From the NCBI GenBank assembly GCA_029532625.1, contig JARFXM010000011.1, positions 248,001 through 312,000 of the forward strand: a stretch of DNA of 64,000 nt. Direction: 5' to 3'. Position numbers and translations under genes: made by a program. Positions within the stretch are counted from its first letter, which is position 1. Each line of letters opens with the position of its first letter. The notes below the pieces were generated by a model, which was not told the origin of the DNA, did no database searches, and was given only the letters and a program-made list of their open reading frames with translations. Source of the stretch: Lomentospora prolificans. Its lineage: Eukaryota; Ascomycota; Sordariomycetes; Microascales; Microascaceae. Below, in pieces: positions 11,920-22,805 of the stretch.

Positions 11920-14163
11920 TTACCAATAATACCGATATTTGTGTCCCTTCCTATTTCTGAAGGCGACTTCCGATTCTAATTCTTGTCTACTCTCTAACTC
12001 TTTCTGAAATCGTCGATTCGATAGTTTAAATAGAAAGACCTGCGTGGTGATAGTCGCAACCCACACAGCGGCTAACGAAAGGCATGCGATCCATGCTTTC
12101 CGGTAAAGGGGGGCATCGCTCTGAGACTACGGTTAGGTAAATTCCCCTCTTAAAGTAGCTAGGGAATACATATACTTACGCCTCTGAAGACCTGGTTTCC
12201 GTATGTGCCCCCCAGGTTTGAACACCCGACTATGTTCCATGCTTAGCAGATGCGGCTGTGGTTTGGATGGATTACTTACTGTATACGGCATAAGCAATGG
12301 CACGTTTCTGTGGGGTCTTGAAGTTGAGCGAAAGCCAAGTGACGTTGATCGGCTGCCAACCGCTGCAGAGAGGTTAATAAGTCTATGTCAGTATACCCCC
12401 ATATATGGAATGACCTACGGAGCTGCCTGGGTCAAAAGATAAGCGGCATAGAACGACCAAGACGACTTTGAGCTCACTGGGAGGTGCTAAGGAAAGAGGA
12501 AGAGTTAAATTCTGCTTATCCTTGTCTGACCACCACCAGGGGTGACTTACATAGAGAGCAATTAGGCACGCGAGAGTCCAGATCCCTGTGAATAGAATAG
12601 CGTAGCCGAACCGTTTATACCGATCAACGAATGATGCTAGGACGAGGCCAAAGATGGCCCCTATTATAGGACCTGGGGCGTTGAGGAGGTTGGCATGTAT
12701 GCTGCTAAACCCCAGAGACTTGATGATGGTAGCGCCCCAGGTACTTAACCCGTTGATGGCCTGCAGGCCACTGAGACAGGCGATCAGGTAGGGCCACGTC
12801 GCCCAGTGAAAAACGACATCGGTTCTGCCGGAAACGATGTTAGCCAGGCCGAGAGTCTCTTTGATGAGCGTGAAAGTCTCTACGTACATATCCTTCCACC
12901 CAATTCTAAGAGTCGATCCGTGGCTTTTCGCATTGCCTTTCCTTATTAATCTTGCGGAGAAGACGTCTGCTTCGCGCTCAGAGAGCCAACCCCGAACTCG
13001 AACAAGCCCACCAAAGAAGTCTCCAGTGTGGTAAGGAGACTTCGGTAATATAGCAAATGCTAGTATACCGGTGGCTGCACCGACGGGAAACCCAGCATTA
13101 GCCGCAGGACAAGGAGTGATTAAGTCAGTCGGGTAATAGCATTCTCACCAATCGTTGAAACTCCACAGATGATGAATATCCTATTCGATCCTTATATTAG
13201 CGGGGGCCAGGGAATGTCCTTCGTCGTTTGCTCTCAAGAGGACTCACCATTGCCAACCGTACAACCCTTGATGACCCTCTAGACGCAGCGCCCCAGACGA
13301 GATTAAGGAGCCAAAAGCAGCCGATATGGATGGACCGAAGAAAAAGGCAGCAGTGCGCGAGGTGAGCTCGTCCGGAGTGTACCATTGCGAGAGCGTGTAG
13401 AGGCCTCCCGGAATGAAACCGCTCTCCGCCAAGCCAAGGAATAGGCGGGCGGCATACCACCCACTACTGTTTGTGACGAAGCACTGCAGGACTTCGATTA
13501 GACCCCAGACTACGACCTGTCCGGGGATCCAGTAGTGAGGTCCAAAACGATGCAAAACCACCTGCCGAGGAAATGATTCATTAGCTAGGAGGGAGGCTGC
13601 GATGTGGGATGTGCTGATTGGTACTAGAGACTTACATTTGACGGTATTTCTAGCAGGACGATACCAAGCCACAGGAGCGACACACCTGTGTTAGCTTGGT
13701 CCCGGGTCATACCCGTGTCTTGCAGGAACGTCGACGTTAAAACACCGGACACATTGGTGCGGTCAATAGCCATCCACGTAAACATCAGCTAATGCTGACA
13801 GTTAGCAACGAAGATATAGCAAAAGGCTGCATTACCACTATGTCTGTTGGTCGATGTACGTACCGCAAATATAGGCAGAAACAGAAAATCAGCCTTGCGG
13901 ACGACGCGCGATTCTTCTTCAAGCGTCCAACTGACCAGGACTTCTTTTCCGTCTTTGACAATAGTCTGGTGAAACACTCTATCTCCCGACACTTCCGAGC
14001 ACTGCTCGTCGCTATCGGGGTAAGTGGGTGTTATTCCCGTGGTGCCTTCGTCCTTGTCGCTTTCCGTAATCCTCGGGCTAGCGGAACCGCCATTGGGGAG
14101 CGCTCCGTTCGTGGAGCCCCGGTCTGCCGCGGAGGCCGAGGAGTAAGGGCGTTGGGTCGTCAT
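11920..14163 (-). CDS. MFS transporter, Dal5/allantoate permease-like (anion:cation symporter family)
   Basis: Nine exons on the minus strand fit in frame: 13864-14163, 13636-13788, 13248-13561, 13149-13180, 12551-13074, 12486-12419, 12362-12280, 12229-12180 and 12126-11920, giving 576 residues. The first ~85 residues are a soluble Ser/Asp-rich tail ending at FLFLPIFA. Family hallmarks follow: the MAIDRTNVSG loop after TM1, EIPSN, AESGFIPGGLYTLSQWY, PGWQPINVTWLSLN, TPQKRAIAYAVY and the C-terminal DAPLYRKAWIACL before a charged tail. Known relatives import allantoate, nicotinate, pantothenate, biotin precursors or small organic acids. It is divergent from the dioxygenase gene and is therefore a candidate importer for the cluster's substrate. 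Transport specificity cannot be predicted. Confidence 0.88.
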
Positions 14164-14935
14164 TATTTCAGAGGATAACTACGACAAGTGTGTGATGCCC
14201 TAGCTAATGTTCGGGTGAGTAGTATAAACGGATAATGCTAGGGAGACATGTAGAAAAGCGCGTCTAATATATCATCCCGGCGACGCCCTTGGCCAGGCCG
14301 AATCAAATTGGCAACGGAATGCGCTTTGGCAGCGGTATGCAGAGAAGCCCTGACCTCCTCTCCTAGCAGCGGAACGCAAGCCAATAACCCGGTGCTATCT
14401 CCGTTGAGTCGCAATTCGAAAGCGGTTATGTCGTCTTCGACCTAAATATGTCGTGACCGGGATGTGGGGATTTGCGGTCCCGCAGAGGGAAGAAGTGGAC
14501 GGTATTAGACGACGTTGACAAGGATTATTCTTATCACTAGTTCCCTCGCACACTATTTCGTCTATTCTTCCTCAGTCTGATAGGTGATACCCCTCGCATT
14601 TACTACAACTGTCATACGTGCCGTAGGTGCTATAATTACTAATATTACCACAGGACGATATCGCGATGCCGTTTCGGTCCAAAACGGGCGTCTCCAAATA
14701 TGGCGCCATCAGAACCTAAGGACGCGCGATGTCATGGATGAATGATACGAACAGAGTGTTTCTAGAGATGTAACCAGCTATAGCACCATGGGTTACATAA
14801 AAAGATCAATAATTCACCGCAGGTCCGGCATCGTATACGTTAATCATTTTTTGAGTATCCGATAATTGCGCGGCTCTTCCTAGCTAATTCATCTGAATTT
14901 CACTTTCAACTACTCGTTAATCAACTATTATTAAT
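14164..14935. promoter_or_regulatory. divergent promoter of MFS carrier and DODA-like dioxygenase
   Basis: 772 bp between two divergent start codons with no credible gene. It contains a perfect inverted repeat TGCGG-TC-CCGCA at 14473-14484, a plausible Zn2Cys6-type CGG-N2-CCG site. Shared control of the carrier and the dioxygenase is inferred. Confidence 0.45.
14473..14484. promoter_or_regulatory. TGCGG-N2-CCGCA palindrome, possible Zn2Cys6 operator
   Basis: A perfect 5 bp inverted repeat with a 2 bp spacer, built on CGG/CCG triplets, in the middle of the divergent promoter. No functional evidence beyond the motif and position. Confidence 0.3.
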
Positions 14936-16121
14936 ATGGCATCTGAGATCCAGCATCCTGGACGGCTCCCAGTATACTACATAGGCCACGCTGGAGTCGG
15001 CCTGCTCTTCAATGACTCGAAAAACAACCATATCGTCCAAGACAATCTAAGGGCCATTGGTGACGAGATACTCGCCCTGTCCCCCCAACCGAAGGCTATC
15101 ATAGCATTTAGCGGCCACTTCGAGGCCGGGGAGATACATGGACCTGGAGTGATTGAAGGTATGTTATCAAGGGGTACGTATTTGCTGGCGAGCCAAGAGC
15201 TTTGGGTTTCTGACCCCCCTCAGTAAACGTCAAAGAAGGCACCTACATCCAGGTAAGCTAGCAACGATGGTGTGATGTGATAAGAGCATCAAGAAGCCCG
15301 GTTTCAGCATCTAACTGCGACTTGAATCTGTCCAGCACGACTTCGTCAATGACTTTCACGATTCAAAACCCTTCGTCTATCAGTATGACTGGCCACACAA
15401 AGACTCACCAGACCTTGCAGTAGAGGTATGGAAACACCTGGTTAAATCAGGAGTCAAGGCCAAGCGCGTGGAGCGCGGAGTGGATCATGGTGTCTGGGTG
15501 CCTTTCAAGGTCATGTTTGGACCAGAGAAAACTCTTGGAATCCCCCTAATACAGGTATCCACATACCATGGGTATGATTTGGAGAGCCAGATCCGCCTGG
15601 GGCAAATCTTCGAGTCACTACGGTGCGTCATTCAGCCACGAATATTGCTTCTGTTAGCTGATTAGTCGGCCCTTGTTCCAGTCATGAGGGCTACCTCATC
15701 ATAGGCTCCGGGATGGCTGTACATTCATTCAAGTCCATTGGTGAAATCCAGGAGGCGAAGACGGATGCGGAGAGGGAGATGATTCGGGCCAAGGTCCTTG
15801 AGGAGTCGAGAACTTTCGATACTTATGTAAGAAAGGCTGTGCAGAACAACAATGCCGAGGCGAGGAAGATCGCACTACTGGATCTAGAATCTCTATACGA
15901 ATTCAAGAGATCACATCCGACAGTCGAGGTAAGGCATATCTCATGGCCCCTTGCCTCATGCTCAACATTTTTCGCATGTATCCCAACTAATAACAACCCC
16001 CGATCAGCATTTCACTCCACTCTTAGTAGCGGCTGGGGCAGCCGGAGATGCAAGAGTAGAGCCTTTGGGAACGGATGTTGTAGAGCCTGGAATGTCATAT
16101 CTAAACCTGCGATTCAGTTAG
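14936..16121 (+). CDS. extradiol ring-cleavage dioxygenase, LigB/4,5-DOPA dioxygenase-like
   Basis: Five exons (14936-15158, 15224-15252, 15336-15622, 15682-15928, 16008-16121) encode 299 residues, about the usual length for this class III family. Candidate metal ligands are His18 (YYIGHAGVG) and His61 in FSGHFE; a conserved active-site histidine is His135 in DHGVWVPF, with His162 in STYHG. The family uses non-heme Fe(II) or Zn to open catechol-type rings. The 29 bp second exon is small but frame-perfect and bounded by CAG/GTAAGC. The gene is divergent from the MFS carrier and closes the candidate catabolic cluster. A catechol-like intermediate produced by the P450 would suit this enzyme; that is inference. 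Confidence 0.9.
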
Positions 16122-17980
16122 CCCACTGCCGTCATGAGGTAGCCGCCTAAGAAGTCGGCTCAGGCTAAGCCCAAGCCTGTTAATGATACCTCATCCACAG
16201 CTCAAGGCCAGAAAAGGAAATGGAAGTTTCGAATGGTGGGATTGGCGTCCGGTTCCACCTCCCGGGCTGTGATATAGAGTAGAGCATGGCTTCACCTTCC
16301 TGCCTATCTGCGCCTTGGTATTCATTTAGGGATGGCGACAACCTGTCATGACGATGCATCAATAGAAATCTAATCACCGATATTAGGAGGGCTTTCCACT
16401 CATGGGGTGAATATCCACATTCTAGGTCACGAACCGAATCGTCCATATGTCATAGGGTATATGCACACGTTCCCGTCCTATGAATAATTCGTGGAAAGAA
16501 TTTTGATTCGACCTGTACTTGTGGTTCCTATAGAAAAACGAAATAGCGCCCGGGAACTCAGATTTCAATTCCAAAGACCTCGTCAGAGCCACAAAATCAC
16601 CTGGGCAATAGACCTACCTCGACCAGCAGCATCGCTCTCGGCTCCAATCCCTCAAGGGTTTAGACAAGGTCGTAGAGGATAATTGTTGTAAATCTCCTCG
16701 GAGCGAACGCAGTCCTTGAACCACATGCAGTAAGGCGCATCCACCCCGTGCACCGACCTAACGACCAACACGGCGACTCGAGTTGTCAACACCAGCGATA
16801 ACGGTTTTCATATGGGCACCTACCGGCAAATTGTCGATGAGAATCAAGCCTGCTTTTTCCCCCGCTAGTGTGAGGGTAACACGACAGAGATCAATTCTTC
16901 TATCAAATGCGAACCCCATGAAAGCCGATGATGATGTGGGCTAACCTTAACAGCCCAAAGAAAGAAAGGGAGATGACCCCTTTGAGCTTACGAAACTCGC
17001 TATGAACTACTTGGAGCTTGGTAGGCTTATCGCCCACCTGAATGGATTGTTTCTTGTGACAAAGTTGTGCACGGAAGACTCCCGTAGTCCCTGACCCATT
17101 CGTGCGCAAGAGGCTGGTGGGAGCTTCTGGAACCTAGACGATGCAACGGACCCTTCGTACAATGACTTCTTCGTTTCGCTCCTACATGGGGGATTTCAAG
17201 AATGGCTATTCATCCGAGATAATCGAAACAAAATCCCGTTACCGCAAGCGCCCAACCTAGGCATGGACTACTGGGGGTGCGACACAACTACAGGTCCCCG
17301 AGCCGCGACAATAACGCGGTAAAAGACTCCTAAGAACGATGGGCCGTACAGCTACAGACATTATAAAAGGCGCTAGAAACTTGACAGACGTCAAGCTATG
17401 AACTGCAAATGAATAATCACGTGACCCCCAAGCTATCTCGTGGGCAGGGTGGGGTATTCAACACTCCCTTTCACATCTTGCTAGTCACCGGATAGGTATG
17501 TCCAAGTAGCCTGGCTAAGTAGAGTGTCTGTAAAAGCTAAATTCTGAGGAAATATGAAGACGATCGCGTCGAAATTTTAGCCGCAGCTGAGCCGGGCGGA
17601 TCCAACCCGCTGTCGCAGATGGATTCAACGGCTGCCTTAAATCCTGGTCCGCGCGCTCCCACACCCACGTTAGATCTAACCACTAATTTCCGCCAGCACA
17701 CGAAGTTCGCCTGGCTTGGTGGGATCCTACAAAGTAAGTGGGTGCGGTGGCAGCATGGGAAATTAGAGTAATCAAGCAACTACTCCCCGTCCCGCGTTCT
17801 AACACTTTTGCTCTTTATCTTCGCGGACGTGTTTTCGGAATCCCACAGCCACGACGTAATGCCCCTAAATCACGAAATGGATAGCCGTCGCGTCGGGTTC
17901 TGAGCCTCCTTCAGCTGCACGTCTGTCCCATCTCGTGCGCGGGGACTAAAATACAATACGCCGCGGGCGACACCACAAGC
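16122..17980. other. intergenic region, no supported gene
   Basis: 1.86 kb with only short, unconserved open frames on both strands and no convincing splice pairs that would join them. Probable promoter sequence for the LysM gene lies at the right end. Confidence 0.6.
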
Positions 17981-18854
17981 ATGCTGTTTATCCGTTCTTT
18001 GATCACCTTGGTGGCCGCCTTCTCTGGCGTCGCCAACGCTCTCGATAATAATAAGCCGACCTATACAAGTCGATCCTGGGAGAAAACGCTGACCCTGGAA
18101 GTTAGGGATGTCCTTGAAATTTGCAAGGAGGAGGAGTCTAGCGAGATCCAGTTTCACAAGACTTTTGAGCTCGGCCAGGTCATGGCAGGCGAGATTAACT
18201 GCCTAGATTTTGATTTTGTTTATGCGGATGCACATCCCAGAAAGTGCCACGCCCTTGCGTTTGATAACAACATCAGCATCGAGCAATTCTTGGCGTTGAA
18301 TCCGATCCTGGCAGGGACTTGCTGGAATCTCCGGCCCTGGCATGTCTACTGCACACAAGGGTGTACGTTACGATACCCTGAGCGGTGGAGGGGCACGTGG
18401 AGGGAAATACTGACATAACCTTTGTAGTTGTTGAACCACTGAGAGCCTATGACGGGCGGTGCGGACCACCACATAATAACGCGACCTGTCTCGGATCAGG
18501 CCGCGGAGAGTGTTGCAACGCAGAGACTTGGACATGCGGTGACTCGGCGTACGTTCACAGATACATTCCAATCCAGCTAGTAGCTTGACAATTCGAGTGT
18601 ACTGACAGAGAATATGGTCCCTCATCAGTGAAGATTGTGCTCCCGGCATCTGTTACGAGGGTAATTGTCCCGGGCACATGGTCTACACCACTGACGGCAA
18701 ATGCAGCCCCGATCCCAGAGTGGCTGGTGTCTGTGCTGGGAAATGGGGGCAATGCTGTAATTTAGAAGGGAAGTGTGGGACTGGCGAGGGCTATTGCGAC
18801 GATAAACACTGCTGGACTGGAGAATGCGACCGATGGAAGGCGACACCCCCTTAG
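17981..18854 (+). CDS. secreted LysM plus two chitin-binding type 1 (CBM18) domain protein
   Basis: Exons 17981-18362, 18428-18548 and 18629-18854 encode 242 residues. A signal peptide is clear (MLFIRSLITLVAAFSGVANA). A LysM-like module spans about 74-126 with NNISIEQFLALNP and the paired cysteines of fungal LysM. Two CBM18 modules follow: about 136-183 (DGRCGPPHNNATC, ECCNAETWTCG, DCAPGICYEGNC) and about 190-235 (DGKCSPDPRVAGVC, QCCNLEGKCG, YCDDKHCWTGEC). Both have the eight-cysteine hevein pattern. The protein probably binds chitin outside the cell, in wall remodelling or in shielding chitin from host detection. The reading frame continues past the TAG into a recognisable but broken third CBM18, so this may be a truncated form of a longer killer-toxin-like chitinase. 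No GH18 catalytic domain is seen. Confidence 0.85.
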
Positions 18855-19020
18855 TTGTGGAACAAGATTGCTATGCGGTCAGATGTATTCACCCAAGACG
18901 GGACTTGCGGCGGGCAGATACGATGACGCTGTGCGGCCGAGTGGCCCCAATGCAATAATAGGCGTGGAGTCTATGGGAACACACAAGAGGATTGCGATGA
19001 TGTGGAAGGATGGTACGTTT
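18855..19020 (+). pseudogene. relic of a third CBM18 domain, in frame with the LysM gene
   Basis: Reading through the TAG at 18852-18854 in the same frame gives TQDGTCGGQ, a TGA at 18924-18926, then EWPQCNNRRGVYGNTQEDC. This keeps the order of a CBM18 module (DGTCG, WxxC, GxxYG, EDC), but two diagnostic cysteines are replaced (the CC pair reads CN and VCG reads VYG). It is best explained as a domain that decayed after the upstream stop arose. A GTACGT donor-like site follows at about 19013. Confidence 0.55.
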
Positions 19021-19965
19021 CCAGGGGTTTTTGACCCCTTTGGCGATCGAGCGTAGAATTCCGACACATCAGCAGCCCACTGCACTTTGTACATTGCCAG
19101 AAGAACATAGGGAGGTGGAGGCAGGACGACCCGACAGGTATGTCTCCCGTGGTGCTATCATACGGGGATTTGATAGTCGAGGATGACTGCTCTGAGATGC
19201 TCTGATGGTGATAGTCCAATGCACTCTGACTGCACACCTTGGACCTGATTCACGGCCGCGAGTTTTCACGAGATGGGTGCCAAGCCAGCCACGACACATA
19301 GCTCAGTAACTGAACATCTTCCAAGCATACCTGTTCTATTCTTTGCCATATTTCTTTCCTAGAGCTGAATAGTCAAGGAGAGATATCTTTGAGCTATATA
19401 GATTATAGTATTTCTACTCAGCTCTAGAGAGAGAAGTAGATGACATTTCGGAGCCAAGAGATGAAGATGCGATCCATGAACGCATGTTAGTAAACCCTTT
19501 GATTATCTCTCGAAGTGCTAATACGTCTTCCTGCTTCGTTTCATTGGGATCAGCGCAAGGGTCTGCGAACTGTGGCTTGACTCGGGAAAGTTGCGCCGTC
19601 TTACTTTCGACTTGGCCCAAAAAAAGCGGATCTCAAGTGGATTCTGCGGGGTTACTTGGGTCCTCTTCCAGGGCTGGCTTTGATGATGGCTGGGCTGGCT
19701 GCCTTGTTTTTGAGAGCCAGATGGAAGACGACTGGCCATTTCAGTATTAATAGTGAGCACCAAGCCAGTGGCGGCATCAAGCCAGCATTGAGCCAGCGTC
19801 GTATTGCCAGCCAGACATGCTTCCTCATCAATGGCCAGCTGGCGAAGCCGCCCGATTAGGGAGCATTCCCCGAGGGAAGAGCCAAAAATAGTTATATTTA
19901 AGCCTAATATGCCCCTGCTCGGCGGGAATGCGCGTTCGTTACCCTTCAAAAACCCACATACCAGC
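19021..19965. other. intergenic region, no supported gene
   Basis: About 0.95 kb without a supported gene. It may hold further decayed 3' sequence of the LysM gene on the left and the promoter of the surface protein on the right. The minus-strand open frame at 19518-20201 overlaps the real gene and is low-complexity. Confidence 0.5.
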
Positions 19966-21015
19966 ATGCGAGTGCAAACCCTGCGCATTCTCCTTTTGTC
20001 AGCGGCGTTTTTCTTCTCTATAGGGTCCGTTGAGGCCAGGAGAGGTGGCGGCAGCAGTTCCGACGGAGATAGCGGGGCCGGAGGAGATTCTGGAGACGAC
20101 GATGATTCCGGCTCTGGCTCCAGCAGCGGGGGCAGCAGTGAGCCCTGCATGAGCAGTGGTAGCCCTCTCATCACCGACCTCGACGTCACCCGCTTCGACA
20201 ATTACACCGAGGATCCGACGTTTGGCGGAGCCTATTACTTTGGCGAAGCCAGCTTCAACTACACCACCATCGAAGAAGAAGAAGGCGACTGCAAACCCGT
20301 GGCCTCGGCCAACTTCCCCACTCGTCTGTACGCCGTGGCCTTTATCGCGCCCCAATCGCCCTGGCCCACGGGCGCAAGCAACGACTACGTTATCGGCTTC
20401 AAGGGCTGGGTGCCCGGCCGGTCGGACCAGGATTTTGAACACTCGTTCGACCGCTGCACTAGCACGCCAAACACCATCTTCTTCAGGACCTCGTCTTGGT
20501 TCAGCTATATTTACCCCAACACCGACAAAAAGGAGATACGCGACTCGGTTCCCCTTACGTTTTCCTCCAGCAGCAACTCGTCGGCCGCGCTTTTCACGGG
20601 AACATATGAAAAGGCGCCGCAGGATAAGTGGCATAACATCTCTCTCGCACAATGGACTGCGGACCGCTTTACCCCACCCGAAGGGCTCTGTCGGGGGGAT
20701 TCGAACCTCGACAACAAACTGCCGTCGGGAACATTGATCAAGGGCTCCGTCAGCGCCGATACTTTTACAATGTCCGTTAGCGGGATACAAGATAAAGTGA
20801 TTTTTTCAGCGAATGTCAGCTTCACAATAGACTTCAAGGGGACTTTTGCCTCGGTGAACTCGACACAGGCGGTCAAGATTGGCGAGAATGGCCAGATCAT
20901 CTCGTTTGAAGTCATCAATGGGAACGAGAATGGCCAGGCGAGATTGCGCGCTTGGGGTTCAGCGGCAGTTATATCAGTTGTGGCAGCCGTGGTACTCGGA
21001 GCCGGCCTTTTCTAA
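19966..21015 (+). CDS. predicted GPI-anchored cell-surface glycoprotein, unknown function
   Basis: A single exon gives 349 residues from the ATG at 19966. An upstream in-frame start at 19804 would bury the signal peptide 54 residues inside, so I rejected it. Residues 1-25 form a signal peptide (RILLLSAAFFFSIGSVEA). A Gly/Ser/Asp-rich linker follows (about 26-65), then a compact domain of about 250 residues with four cysteines and several N-x-S/T sites, for example NYT and NIS. The C-terminus (AAVISVVAAVVLGAGLF) is a short hydrophobic tail with no charged residue after it, typical of a GPI signal. I do not recognise the central domain. Likely location: plasma membrane outer leaflet or cell wall. 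Confidence 0.82.
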   Translation: MRVQTLRILLLSAAFFFSIGSVEARRGGGSSSDGDSGAGGDSGDDDDSGSGSSSGGSSEPCMSSGSPLITDLDVTRFDNYTEDPTFGGAYYFGEASFNYTTIEEEEGDCKPVASANFPTRLYAVAFIAPQSPWPTGASNDYVIGFKGWVPGRSDQDFEHSFDRCTSTPNTIFFRTSSWFSYIYPNTDKKEIRDSVPLTFSSSSNSSAALFTGTYEKAPQDKWHNISLAQWTADRFTPPEGLCRGDSNLDNKLPSGTLIKGSVSADTFTMSVSGIQDKVIFSANVSFTIDFKGTFASVNSTQAVKIGENGQIISFEVINGNENGQARLRAWGSAAVISVVAAVVLGAGLF

Positions 21016-21434
21016 ATACAGATAGTTATGAATAATAATTCCCCGTGTTAGACTCGACCGGCTGTCCTGAGGCTACATAATGCCAAGTCAGGGAAACCTA
21101 TCATTTGGTGCAAGCATATACTGGCGGGCCGAACTCCGCATGCTCGATTGCATGGAGGAGAAGGACGAGAAGAGATGCGGGACTTAGCTTAAGATAGGGA
21201 TACGTCAATACAATAACCTTGGACAAATATCCATGGATGGAGCGTCTGTTGGCAAATGGGGCTAGCCTTAACGCACGGCCGTGCCATTAGCATCCCACAA
21301 GTTGTCGCCAAAGGCGCCTGTTGTTGATCTGGGGTTAATTTAGAGAGTCGTCCAAGAAATCGACTCGGTCAGCAATTCCTTCAAAAGGGCTCGCCAATCC
21401 CGTTATCAAGCACCGCTCTCCTCGCCTCAACACA
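21016..21434. other. intergenic region
   Basis: About 420 bp between the surface-protein gene and the dehydrogenase pseudogene. No gene or repeat is visible. Confidence 0.6.
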
Positions 21435-22391
21435 CTACTTCTCGATATTCTCGATAGCTACTTGCTCTGAAATGTTTCCAAAACTTCCTACGGCATGGAT
21501 CAACTTGTCTCTCACCTCACCAACTCTCACGACGGCGTCCTTTCCCAAAGGGAACCTTACCTCCCTTTCAAGGCCTGTTCCAATTCCTTCGCCAATGATT
21601 ACCTCACAAATCACCTTCACCCCTTTTACTTTATCACTGATCAGCTCGAGTTTGTTCCCCATGACAATGAAGTGACCTTCTCCATCATCGTACCCGAATA
21701 TTCAGGGTCATACGCCGAGAAACGACTTGAGCTCGTCATTTGCATATTAAACGCTCCCAGCTGAACGATTAAAACGCGAACGTTGAACTCGGCGACCTCC
21801 TGCGCCAGGACTTCGGAAACACCTGCGCCACGTTGGAATTGCGATAGACATTTCGCTCGACCAGAACTCTCCCTCCAGCGCCACCTTTCCAGCCACATAA
21901 ATACCCATGCTAGGCCGTCCTTCCAAAGCCGCCCCAGTACTAATCTGGGTTACGACTTCGAACCTCCATTTCCGCATGTACAGTACCACGGCTCTTGTCA
22001 GGCGATAAGGACCAAAGTACAACATCTCCATTAGGGCACGGACTTCCCTCTCGGTAAACGACTCGGCCGCTCCATGAATCGAGTATCCTGCGTTGTTCAC
22101 CAGGACATCAATCTCAAACCCAGCCTTTTCGATATCATAAATGACCTAGTCACAGTCAGGCTCATCCACATCAAGTTTTACCCAGCAGCCGCCCTTGCTC
22201 TCGATTTCGGCGACCACGTCCGGGGTTCGACTCGGGTTGCGGGATGTGGCGATCACTATGTCGCCGTTGGCTTGAGCTTGGCAGACGAGTTCGAGGCCGA
22301 TGCCAGAGGAGCAGCCCGTGATCAACCACGTCAACGAATTTTTATGTAACGGCTGAGTGCAACTCATGATGGGGATATTTGTATTTGACAT
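21435..22391 (-). pseudogene. short-chain dehydrogenase/reductase pseudogene
   Basis: Read from 22391 downward, an SDR is recognisable along its whole length: cofactor motif ITGCSSGIGLE, DVLVNNAGYSIHG, the serine in STGAALEG, and the catalytic pair in YVAGK. It is interrupted. A TAG at 22146-22148 stops the frame after LDVDEPDCD, and the same frame resumes immediately with VIYDIEKAGFEID. Near 21860 the similarity moves to another frame (EVLAQEVAEFNVRVLIVQLG), and a third frame carries the C-terminus (VKGVKVICEVIIGEG). No splice pair of normal size removes the stop. Catalytic residues survive, so decay is recent. It resembles fungal oxidoreductases that act on small ketones or polyols, but the substrate is unknown. 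Confidence 0.8.
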
Positions 22392-22805
22392 TGAAGTTCT
22401 AATAGATATTATAGATGTAAATGCAGTCTTGGTTTCCGGTAAACCACCAATTTATATACTCCTCGGTCGTCGTTTCATGCACTCTCTTCTCGGCGAGGCC
22501 AGCCATAATTCCATCACAGATAAGCACCCGGATTTCGCGGATTTAGTATGAATAGAACCACAGACTTAACGCCGGTTTGATACACTTTCGCATCATTGTG
22601 ACAAGCTGTACAAAATCAGGGGTAGAAACTGATATCTAAGAAACATGAGCGCGAGTTTAATTCGCTTAGTTGGGGCTACTTCAAGGGATTGAGCCAGCAT
22701 GCTGAGAAACCACGATCAATGATGGCTCTGCTGTAGCGTGCGCCGCGAAGTTTCGACCCACAGCCTTGGTGTAGTGGAAGTGAAATCAACTACCCATATC
22801 AATAC
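22392..22805. other. intergenic region
   Basis: About 410 bp between the SDR pseudogene start and the 3' end of the F-box gene. Nothing recognisable apart from AT-rich patches. Confidence 0.6.

Noticed and set aside
20690..20710. tRNA T-loop-like sequence (GATTCGAACCTCG)
   Set aside because: Lies inside a coding exon; no acceptor stem or anticodon arm can be drawn around it.
19518..20790. Minus-strand open frames rich in Ser, Pro or Gly
   Set aside because: They mirror the low-complexity plus-strand surface-protein gene and show no domain.
22146..22391. Intron that would remove the TAG in the SDR
   Set aside because: No GT donor gives an intron of normal size ending at the TAG while keeping the frame; similarity is continuous on both sides of the stop.
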